A DNA stretch of 64,000 bases from Paludibacteraceae bacterium (GTDB lineage: Bacteria > Bacteroidota > Bacteroidia > Bacteroidales > Paludibacteraceae): assembly GCA_017464475.1 (NCBI GenBank), contig JAFTZQ010000003.1, positions 1-64,000 on the forward strand. Reading direction: 5' to 3'. The position numbers were made by a program, and so were the translations under genes. The notes under the pieces are model-generated. The model was not told the origin of the DNA and made no database searches. It saw nothing but the letters and a program-made list of their open reading frames with translations. Positions 1-5,969 of the stretch are shown piece after piece. The stretch's first letter is position 1. Each line of letters opens with the position of its first letter.

Positions 1-44
1 ATACACACGAATAGATATTTCAAAATGGCTATAGGAAAGGTGAT

Positions 45-146
45 AGGTGAAAGGTGAAATGTGAAAGATGAAAGGTGAAAGATGAAAGGTGAAAGGTGAA
101 AGGTGAAAGATGAAAGGTGAAAGGTGAAAGATGAAAGGTGAAAGGA
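45..146 (+). repeat. 7-bp tandem repeat (GGTGAAA/GATGAAA)
   Basis: About fourteen degenerate copies of a GGTGAAA or GATGAAA heptamer run directly into the first gene. The chosen ATG at 131 is itself part of a GATGAAA unit, so the array supplies the start codon and first residues of that protein. It belongs to the same class of heptamer arrays found at many other gene starts in the window. Confidence 0.9.
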
Positions 147-1330
147 CATATAGGAAATTGTTGGGACTAATCGTCCTTGCGTTTTTCTGCTTGCAGTTTT
201 CTGTAGTCATGGCGGAGAGCGTGAAGGATCTGCAGAAGAAGCAGAAGAAGCTGCAGCAGGAGATCGAGCAGACCAACAAAATGCTGAAACAGACCAAGAA
301 AGACGAGACTGCGACGGAGAACAAGTTGCAGTTGATCGGTCAGAACATCAAGAACCAAAAGCGATTAATTTCCACGCTGGACAGCGAGATCACAGCTCTC
401 AACAGAGAAATGAACCGTCTCAGCGGTCGTCGCGATTCGTTGCAGACTGTGCTGGACGGTTACAAAGCCGACTACGCGGAGATGGTATGCAAAAGCCATT
501 ACGCCCGCATCCAGCAGTCGCCGCTTCTGTTCCTGCTCAGCAGCGACAGTTTTCAACAGTTAGCTCGTCGCGCGCGCTACCTGCAGGAGTTCGCGCATTT
601 CCGTCAGGAACAAGTGCGCCGTATTGAGCGCACCCAAGCGGAGATAGACACTCAGAACGAGTTGCTGCGAGCCAACAAAAGCGATAAACAGACGGCATTG
701 AGCACCCGCAAGAGAGAGCAGGAGAACCTCAAACGCGACGAGCGCAAGCAGCAGAAAATGCTGTCCCAACTCAAAAGCAAAGAGAAAGACCTGACCAAAC
801 AGATCAAGCAGAAGCAGAAGAAAGTGAACGAACTGAACAAGAAGATCGACGACATGGTCCGCAAACAGGCAGAGAAATCCTCCAAGACGACGCTGACCAA
901 AGAGCAAAAACTGATCGCCGGCGGATTTGAGGGGAACAAAGGACGTCTGCCTTGGCCCGTGGAGCAAGGTATGATCAGCGGACATTTCGGCAAACAGCAA
1001 CACCCTGTCTATAGCCAAGTGACCATGGACAATAAAGGAATCTATCTGCAGACCGTAGCCGGAGCGAAAGCACGCGCGGTATATAAAGGCGAAGTGACCA
1101 GTTGTTTCCTTGTGTCCAACACGTACGCCGTGATCGTTCAGCACGGTAACTACCGCACCGTCTATTCCAACCTCTCCAAACTGAACGTCAAGCAAGGCGA
1201 CAAAGTGGAGACCAAACAGGTCATCGGCACCATCTTCACCGACCCGGACCAGGACCAGAAAACAGAATTATATTTCCAGATATACAAAGATAAAAACATT
1301 CAAAATCCCGAATTATGGATTGCCAAATAA
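131..1330 (+). CDS. EnvC-like murein hydrolase activator (degenerate LytM/M23)
   Basis: Predicted exported protein of 399 residues: signal peptide (about residues 8-28), two long Lys/Gln/Glu-rich coiled coils (about 30-110 and 160-255), and a C-terminal LytM domain (about 270-399). The domain keeps the fold signature (GHFG, HG..RTVYSNL) but the zinc ligands look lost: the usual HxxxD region reads NKGIY and the final HxH reads LYFQ. This is the EnvC pattern, in which a non-catalytic LytM domain activates an amidase rather than cutting peptidoglycan itself. Its likely role is septal wall hydrolysis at the cell envelope. The 3' end overlaps the next gene by 16 bases. The start is uncertain because it lies in a heptamer array; the ATG at 131 gives a good signal peptide. 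Confidence 0.8.
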   Translation: MKGERTYRKLLGLIVLAFFCLQFSVVMAESVKDLQKKQKKLQQEIEQTNKMLKQTKKDETATENKLQLIGQNIKNQKRLISTLDSEITALNREMNRLSGRRDSLQTVLDGYKADYAEMVCKSHYARIQQSPLLFLLSSDSFQQLARRARYLQEFAHFRQEQVRRIERTQAEIDTQNELLRANKSDKQTALSTRKREQENLKRDERKQQKMLSQLKSKEKDLTKQIKQKQKKVNELNKKIDDMVRKQAEKSSKTTLTKEQKLIAGGFEGNKGRLPWPVEQGMISGHFGKQQHPVYSQVTMDNKGIYLQTVAGAKARAVYKGEVTSCFLVSNTYAVIVQHGNYRTVYSNLSKLNVKQGDKVETKQVIGTIFTDPDQDQKTELYFQIYKDKNIQNPELWIAK

Positions 1331-1899
1331 GAATAAAGACCGCGGCTAAGCCGCTCAAAGAGCAAAGAGTAAAGACCAAATGGCTCCGACTAATCATGTT
1401 AGTCCTTATTCCTTACTCCTTATTCCTGACTCCATCCTGCAAGACCAATAATTGGGCGGACTGGAAGACGCAGAACGAGATGTGGCTGGCGAATAACAAG
1501 CTGCAGCCGGGTGTGGAGACGTCGCCGTCCGGATTGCAATACAAGATCATCAAAGATCCGCTGAAGGACACCGGTGAAGCCACGCCGAACCCAACGGGCA
1601 CTATCGTTTGCGACTACTCGCTCAAACTCGTCAATGGGAACATCATCGAGTCTGCCAACAATGCGACGCTGAATCTGGCTAACGTGATTGCCGGCTTTGC
1701 CGAAGGATGTCACAAAGTGCACGTTCACGGCGACATCGAACTCTATATTCCGGCTTATCTGGGTTACGACAAGAACAAATACGACACGAACGACTACGGT
1801 TCAGCCGAAGGGTCCGGCACAGAAGGCACCCAGAGTTATATTCCGCCCTATTCCACCCTCATTTACACCGTGCATATATGCAGTATTATCGCCAACTAA
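1315..1899 (+). CDS. FKBP-type peptidyl-prolyl isomerase-like lipoprotein
   Basis: 194 residues. A hydrophobic stretch ends in a lipobox-like LTPSC (Cys about residue 41), so it is probably a lipoprotein. The rest fits an FKBP domain: SGLQYKIIKDP, then LKLVNGNIIESANN, then FAEGCHKVHVHGDIELYIPAYLGY, ending IPPYSTLIYTVHI. The Phe-Asp pair usual in the FKBP pocket is replaced by Ile-Glu, so isomerase activity is uncertain and a chaperone role is possible. The signal region is encoded by a run of CCTTATT/CCTTACT heptamers (1402-1428). ATG 1315 is preferred to ATG 1396, because the latter removes all positive residues before the hydrophobic core. The gene overlaps both neighbours, which suggests one operon from 131 to at least 4870. 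Confidence 0.7.
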   Translation: MDCQIRIKTAAKPLKEQRVKTKWLRLIMLVLIPYSLFLTPSCKTNNWADWKTQNEMWLANNKLQPGVETSPSGLQYKIIKDPLKDTGEATPNPTGTIVCDYSLKLVNGNIIESANNATLNLANVIAGFAEGCHKVHVHGDIELYIPAYLGYDKNKYDTNDYGSAEGSGTEGTQSYIPPYSTLIYTVHICSIIAN

Positions 1900-2375
1900 T
1901 AGGACTTTTGATCGTGCTGTTTGCGCTCTGCGGCTGCGAAGGAACGACTTTCCGCAGCAGCGTGCCGGCATACCCTGTGCGCGTGGTGATTGATACCAAG
2001 ATGGGCGCGTTTGTCCATTTCAAACCGGAGAGCACTTCGTCGTTCGTCATTGCGAACAGAGACGGGTATTTCCTAGACAATAAATGGGTCACCTCCTCGT
2101 CAGCTATGGACGCTTACGGCTACGGAGGAGTGCTGGTGTATGTCAGTTTCTTCGGCTATGTAGCCTACGATCTGGCGTGCCCCAACTGCGCAGAGAAAGG
2201 ACTCAAAAGTCCCTGCGAAGTGAACGGAGGCTTCGGAGTGTGCCCCGCTTGCGAAGAGCAATACGACCTGCTCTCCGGCACAGCTGCTCCGCAGAGAGGA
2301 ATAGCTCATGAAGCATTGCGCAAACTGACACTCGTCAATTCGGACGGACGTTTAACTATCACACAAGGGCAATGA
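1878..2375 (+). CDS. Small Cys-rich (Rieske-like) lipoprotein
   Basis: 165 residues from the ATG at 1878, which lies inside the end of the FKBP gene. A signal peptide ends in the lipobox ALCGC. The C-terminal half carries CPNC, a 17-residue spacer and CPAC, followed by EEQYDLLSGTAAP. Spacing and context resemble Rieske-like proteins (two ligand pairs, then a conserved loop ending in a GxA-P stretch), but the His ligands of a true Rieske centre are Cys here. A four-Cys metal site (zinc or iron) is therefore more likely than a classical 2Fe-2S cluster. No function is known. It overlaps the next gene through ATGA. Confidence 0.65.
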   Translation: MQYYRQLIGLLIVLFALCGCEGTTFRSSVPAYPVRVVIDTKMGAFVHFKPESTSSFVIANRDGYFLDNKWVTSSSAMDAYGYGGVLVYVSFFGYVAYDLACPNCAEKGLKSPCEVNGGFGVCPACEEQYDLLSGTAAPQRGIAHEALRKLTLVNSDGRLTITQGQ

Positions 2376-2776
2376 TCACAAAAGACGATTTACTATCCAT
2401 CGGAGTGCTCAAAAAGGCGCACGACAAAGATCTGCCGGAGTTCATCTTCGTGCAGCGAGACGGACTGTTTGTGCCCTTCTGCTCCTCCGACATCGCTGAA
2501 CTGCGGGGCGAAGAAGCGTTTGTCTTGCGAACGGACATACAGGACGCAGAGGACGGGCTGATGACATGGCAGGACTTGGTGGGCTATTCCATCGAAGATC
2601 TGAACACGGATGGTCGTCGGTATCTCGTCGGTATAATAGCATCCATTGATGAGAGCACCATCAACACCCTCGCGACCCTCGAAGACGGACGGATGTTGCC
2701 GCTGCATGAAGATTTTATATTGGACATCGACGAAGACGCACATGTGCTTCGCGTAAATTTACCATTTAAGATATGA
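2372..2776 (+). CDS. rimM: Compact RimM-like ribosome maturation factor
   Basis: 134 residues, shorter than the usual 165-180 of RimM. Recognisable RimM landmarks in order are an N-terminal SIGVLKKAH, then DGLFVPF, then the hinge LVGYSIEDL, then VGIIASIDESTINTL, then RMLPLHEDFILDID and a VNLPF end. RimM binds ribosomal protein S19 and helps assemble the head of the 30S subunit. The first beta-barrel domain is shortened by roughly 20-30 residues and the usual GLL after the LP motif is missing. Its position directly before a SpoU methyltransferase fits an RNA-maturation role. ATGA overlap with the upstream gene; the stop overlaps the next start. Confidence 0.72.
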   Translation: MITKDDLLSIGVLKKAHDKDLPEFIFVQRDGLFVPFCSSDIAELRGEEAFVLRTDIQDAEDGLMTWQDLVGYSIEDLNTDGRRYLVGIIASIDESTINTLATLEDGRMLPLHEDFILDIDEDAHVLRVNLPFKI

Positions 2777-3318
2777 GCCGCAAACTGACATCAGCCGAGA
2801 TGGGACGCATGGACGTTACCCAATACCGCGAATCGGACAAGCTGCCGCTGGTGGTAGTGCTTGATAATGTGCGCAGTCAGCACAATGTGGGTGCGGTCTT
2901 CCGCACCGCCGACGCTATGCGGATCGAACGCGTTGTGCTATGCGGCATCTGTTGCTGCCCGCCGAACGCAGAGATACACAAGACGGCGCTCGGAGCCGAA
3001 GAGAGCGTCGAATGGAGTTATTACAAAGACACGCTGGAGGCAGTGCGCGCGCTGCAGGCAGAAGGATACACTGTCTATGCCGTGGAGCAGGCACACGACT
3101 CCATCACCCTTGAAGAAGCAGCGGAACAGATTTGTCCTAAAACGGCGATCGTTTTAGGACATGAGGTCTTCGGCGTACAACAAGAAGTAGTAGATATTTG
3201 CACCCAATGTATAGAGATTCCTCAATACGGCACCAAGCACTCGATGAACGTGTCGGTGACAGCAGGCATCGTGATGTACCGCTTAGCCTCCTCTCTCCGG
3301 CAAGAGACAAGGAAGTAG
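2773..3318 (+). CDS. TrmH/SpoU family RNA 2'-O-methyltransferase
   Basis: 181 residues, a stand-alone SPOUT domain. All three SpoU motifs are visible: motif 1 NVRSQHNVGAVFRTADA (about residue 33), motif 2 AIVLGHEVFGV (about 126), and motif 3 IEIPQYGTKHSMNVSVTAGI (about 148). These form the trefoil knot that binds S-adenosylmethionine and the catalytic Arg/Asn. The substrate, tRNA or rRNA 2'-OH, cannot be told from sequence. ATGA-type overlap with rimM. The 3' end overlaps the following U32 gene by up to 121 bases. Confidence 0.88.
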   Translation: MSRKLTSAEMGRMDVTQYRESDKLPLVVVLDNVRSQHNVGAVFRTADAMRIERVVLCGICCCPPNAEIHKTALGAEESVEWSYYKDTLEAVRALQAEGYTVYAVEQAHDSITLEEAAEQICPKTAIVLGHEVFGVQQEVVDICTQCIEIPQYGTKHSMNVSVTAGIVMYRLASSLRQETRK

Positions 3319-4709
3319 CGCACGCAGCTATTCAGGCAGGGGCAGACGCTATCTATATCGGAGCGCCTGCTTTTGGTGCGCGCCAAGCGGCAGGCAACAG
3401 CATTGAGGATCTGGCAGAAGTGGTGCGCTATGCGCACACGTACGGCGTGCAAGTGCTTGTTACGGTTAACACCCTGCTGCATGACGACGAGTACCCGCAG
3501 GCGGTGCAAATGATTCACGATCTATACCGCATTGGAGTCGATGCACTCATCATTCAGGATCTGCACCTGCTGGACTTTGATTTACCTCCTATTCGTCTGC
3601 ATGCCTCTACCCAGTGCGACAACAGAACGCCCGAACAGGTGGCAAGACTGCGCGACTTGGGTTTCAAACGCGTGGTGTTGGCGCGTGAACTGAGCATAGA
3701 AGAGATCCGTGCGATCCACGAAGCGGTGCCGGAGATTGAGTTGGAAGCTTTTGTACATGGCGCGCTGTGCGTCAGCTATTCCGGACGGTGCTATATATCC
3801 GAAGTGCTCTCCGGGCGAAGCGCCAACAGAGGTGCTTGTGCGCAGTACTGCCGCATGGCGTACGACCTGCTGGACAGCGGCATGAATGAGGTGCTTGACG
3901 AAGAAGGCAAACCTATTCATCAGCGGTACTTGCTGTCCCTTCAGGATCTGGACAGAAGCGCTTATCTGGAGGAGTTGATTGACGCCGGAGTGACGACCTT
4001 CAAGATCGAAGGGCGGCTCAAAGACGCTGATTACGTGACCAATATCACCGCTTATTATCGGGAGAAGCTTTCTGCATTCAGCCATCAGCCGTCAGTTATC
4101 AGCCGTGGCTTCATCCCTAATCCGGAGAAGACGTTTCATCGCGGTGCTACGGACTATTTCTTGCATGGCAGGACACGTCCTATGGCTAATTGGGACACTC
4201 CTAAATCGACTGGAGAGTATATCGGTGAATTGCTGGAGGCACGAGGAAACACCTTGCGCGTACGGCTCAAAGAAGGAGTTGTACTGCATAACGGCGACGG
4301 TTTGACAGTCGGCAGCGAAGGCTTCTCCGTCAACGGCGTGGAAGGAAATATTATTAAGATCAACAAGAACCTCTCGCCAAGAGAGGGAGCGATGTACCGC
4401 AATCTGGACGTAGAGTTTGTGCGTTCGCTTCATTCCGAGCGGCGCATACCGGTGAACATCCTTTTCCGCGAGACGGAAGAGGGATTTGAGTTGCAATATA
4501 AAGCCATCCCTTCAGGGAAGGTATGGGTCGGCTCTTTTGCGTTTGCTCATGAGCCCGCCAAGAACCCCGAGAAAGCGATAGAGACCATCCGCACGCAACT
4601 CGCCAAATTAGGCGACACACCGTTTATTGCGCGGGAGATCAAGATTGAGAGCCAACCCTATTTTATACCGATTAGTATATTGAACGAATGGAGACGAACC
4701 GTCCTTTGA
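3198..4709 (+). CDS. U32 family peptidase-like protein (RlhA/TrhP type)
   Basis: 503 residues. The N-terminal TIM-barrel region begins LSLLSPARDKEVA and contains DAIYIGAPAFGAR. The U32 signature is present: EAFVHGALC, then SYSGRCYISEV, then GACAQYCR (Cys cluster). Family members hydroxylate RNA bases (RlhA, TrhP) or are annotated as collagenase-like peptidases; given the RimM/SpoU neighbours, an RNA-modification role is favoured. The start is odd: family homology begins near base 3282, where there is no in-frame ATG, GTG or TTG, so the nearest ATGs (3198 or 3207) add about 28 unrelated residues and overlap the SpoU gene deeply. A CAGCCRT heptamer array (4079-4106) is translated in frame. The usual Cys-rich C-terminus is encoded separately just downstream. 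Confidence 0.8.
   Translation: MHPMYRDSSIRHQALDERVGDSRHRDVPLSLLSPARDKEVAHAAIQAGADAIYIGAPAFGARQAAGNSIEDLAEVVRYAHTYGVQVLVTVNTLLHDDEYPQAVQMIHDLYRIGVDALIIQDLHLLDFDLPPIRLHASTQCDNRTPEQVARLRDLGFKRVVLARELSIEEIRAIHEAVPEIELEAFVHGALCVSYSGRCYISEVLSGRSANRGACAQYCRMAYDLLDSGMNEVLDEEGKPIHQRYLLSLQDLDRSAYLEELIDAGVTTFKIEGRLKDADYVTNITAYYREKLSAFSHQPSVISRGFIPNPEKTFHRGATDYFLHGRTRPMANWDTPKSTGEYIGELLEARGNTLRVRLKEGVVLHNGDGLTVGSEGFSVNGVEGNIIKINKNLSPREGAMYRNLDVEFVRSLHSERRIPVNILFRETEEGFELQYKAIPSGKVWVGSFAFAHEPAKNPEKAIETIRTQLAKLGDTPFIAREIKIESQPYFIPISILNEWRRTVL
4079..4106 (+). repeat. In-gene CAGCCRT heptamer array (U32 gene)
   Basis: Four degenerate CAGCCRT heptamers lie inside the U32 reading frame and encode the peptide SHQPSVISRG at about residues 294-303. 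The reading frame stays open because no frame of the repeat contains a stop. Confidence 0.85.
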
Positions 4710-4870
4710 TGACCTGCCGCTACTGCCTGCTCTTCGAGTTGGGGCATTGCCGCAAGACGAATCCTTATCCCAAAGACAAGGAGCCGCGGTACCTGCGTCT
4801 GCGTACCGGCAAAGTACTGGAGCTCCGCTTCGACTGCAAGAACTGCCAGATGTTGGTGGACGAAGCATAA
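4688..4870 (+). CDS. Split-off C-terminal Cys-rich segment of the U32 protein
   Basis: 60 residues, overlapping the end of the U32 gene by 22 bases in another frame. The sequence LMTCRYCLLFELGHC and the closing DCKNCQMLV, with two Cys pairs, resemble the C-terminal metal-binding segment that Bacteroidales U32 proteins usually carry in one chain. From memory of that family this looks like a domain detached by a frameshift, or a separately translated subunit. The ATG at 4688 is well placed for translational coupling. Programmed frameshifting, assembly error and true gene fission cannot be separated here. Confidence 0.6.
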   Translation: METNRPLMTCRYCLLFELGHCRKTNPYPKDKEPRYLRLRTGKVLELRFDCKNCQMLVDEA

Positions 4871-4895
4871 AAAGAGAAGAAAAATGGCATTCCTC

Positions 4896-4926
4896 TTGTG
4901 TATGTCATTTTTTTGTTGTAATTTTG
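4896..4926 (+). promoter_or_regulatory. Bacteroidota-type promoter
   Basis: A -7 box TAATTTTG (4919-4926) is followed by GCAGC, with a TTG element 23 bases upstream (4896). It reads into the antitoxin-like gene at 4967. Confidence 0.7.
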
Positions 4927-4966
4927 CAGCCGAAAAGGTTTAGTAACACAAAAAACGTTTAGGTTT

Positions 4967-5185
4967 ATGGTTGCCACTCAATTAAATCCGACACAATTGT
5001 ACTTGCTGCAATTATTCTCTTTCTCCCAAACGAAAGAGAGCCAATTGGATTTGCAGAACGTGCTACAGTCATATTATCGGGAAAAAGTAGCGAAACGTGC
5101 GAATGAACTATGGGACAAGTTGGATCTGGATCAGCAGAAATTAGACGAGATGTGTAGTATTCACGAACGTCTTCCGTATCAATGA
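4967..5185 (+). CDS. Antitoxin-like protein paired with a PIN toxin
   Basis: 72 residues. The N-terminus LNPTQLYLLQLFSF and the Lys/Glu-rich helical remainder ending HERLPYQ match the small antitoxins that precede PIN-family toxins in Bacteroidales. It would bind and neutralise the toxin and probably repress its own promoter, which is seen directly upstream. Its stop overlaps the start of the broken toxin gene (ATGA). Since the toxin is truncated, this antitoxin may now be an orphan. Confidence 0.65.
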   Translation: MVATQLNPTQLYLLQLFSFSQTKESQLDLQNVLQSYYREKVAKRANELWDKLDLDQQKLDEMCSIHERLPYQ

Positions 5186-5396
5186 AAATAGTCCTTGACA
5201 CTAATTGCCTGCTGCAAATCATCTTCCCGCAATCCTATCATAAAGAAGTGTGGGATGCTTTCTTTGCGCAGCAATACACGCTGTGTTTTACATAGTAAGC
5301 AACGACAAGCATTTTGACGAATTAGCAAATTATGACTATCCAAAAGTAGATGTACGTAATCTCACGGAATTTATGCTGCTTTTGCGTCGTCAATAA
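5182..5396 (+). pseudogene. Broken PIN-domain toxin
   Basis: Too short to appear as an intact gene. From ATG 5182 the frame reads MKIVLDTNCLLQIIF (PIN motif 1, with the catalytic Asp-Thr-Asn) and reaches a stop at 5293-5295 after 37 codons. In another frame from about 5289 to the stop at 5394-5396, the DNA encodes YIVSNDKHFDEL and a closing LTEFMLLLRRQ, the conserved C-terminal PIN motif. About 60-65 middle residues, including conserved acidic residues, are missing and the two halves are out of frame. An internal deletion not divisible by three explains this. The toxin should be inactive. Confidence 0.8.
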
Positions 5397-5400
5397 TAAA

Positions 5401-5700
5401 ACCGCTGGCACCGGCAGCGTAAAAAAGCGGTGCGTCACTCACTGACGTTAAACAGGAGGACATATAAAAGGCGTTTATTGACGCTTGTTTTGGTCTAACG
5501 GAATCCTGCAAAATTCACGACCCCAAAACAAGATAGTGCAATAGACGTCCCGTGGGTATGTATTATCCGTCCGCGCCCTTCACGGGCGGGAGGGTTATAT
5601 ATATTCGGGCGTGGACGTTATTGTTTATTCTTGGTTGTAGGGTCTTGCAGGAACCTCGTTAGAAGGAATAAGCGTGAATAATGTTCGCGCTTTTCTTATG
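5401..5700 (+). ncRNA. Candidate structured RNA, copy A (rod-like, with terminator)
   Basis: Largest part of the gap between the toxin remnant and the BspA-like gene. Hairpins at 5401-5431 (ACCGCT/AGCGGT) and 5471-5484 (GCGT/ACGC) are followed by one long interrupted rod. Its pairs are TCTAACG (5494) with CGTTAGA (5657), TCCTGCAA (5504) with TTGCAGGA (5645), GACCC (5519) with GGGTC (5640), CAAGA (5529) with TCTTG (5629), and CAATAgACGTCC (5539) with GGACGTTATTG (5613). It ends in a terminator-like stem (5670-5692) followed by T's. Copy B at 46498-46825 keeps the 5' hairpin and the closing stems with compensatory changes. The form recalls 6S RNA or the Rfam Bacteroidales-1 class, but the identity is unknown. 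No clear promoter was seen for this copy. Confidence 0.6.
5670..5696 (+). terminator. Intrinsic terminator of RNA copy A
   Basis: An AAGCG.GAA / TTC.CGCTT stem is followed by TTTTCTT. It closes the structured RNA about 270 bases before the BspA-like gene, so that gene needs its own promoter or read-through. Confidence 0.5.
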
Positions 5701-5739
5701 TCTGTATATGTTTGTTGATAGGCTGGATGAAAAGTCCTT

Positions 5740-5856
5740 GGTACTTGGTCCTTGGTCCCTTTGTACATTAAAGAAGTACTCTCATTAAGATAGCAGGCAA
5801 GTGGATAGTCAAAGTCCATGACCGAGCGACAAGCGGGAGACAACCGAGAGACAAAC
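5740..5856 (+). repeat. Heptamer patch and 11-bp array before the BspA-like gene
   Basis: 5740-5765 holds a short 7-bp series (TTGGTAC, TTGGTCC, TTGGTCC). 5824-5856 holds three 11-bp units: GAGCGACAAGC, GGGAGACAACC and GAGAGACAAAC. The rest of the interval up to 5969 shows no gene. Confidence 0.7.
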
Positions 5857-5969
5857 GGCACATGAAAGGGCATTAAAAATGTACTCTGATTAAGAAATAA
5901 CCAAACAGAATACAACATAATTTATCAACCATTTAAAGTTGCGCCCGACACGAATTTAGGGATTTTATT

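Noticed and set aside
560-1195. 211-residue minus-strand frame opposite the EnvC-like gene
   Set aside because: Leu/Phe-rich mirror of a Lys/Gln coiled coil.
4366-4391. Possible further REP-like element in the U32 gene
   Set aside because: Only part of the head and arm match, and the encoded LSPREGAMYRN agrees with what U32 homologues have there by family descent.
5465-5700. Retron or diversity-generating retroelement RNA
   Set aside because: No reverse transcriptase gene and no template/variable repeat pair in the window.
5625-5918. 97-residue minus-strand reading frame in the gap before the BspA-like gene
   Set aside because: It overlaps the candidate RNA and the repeat arrays, and shows no recognisable protein features.
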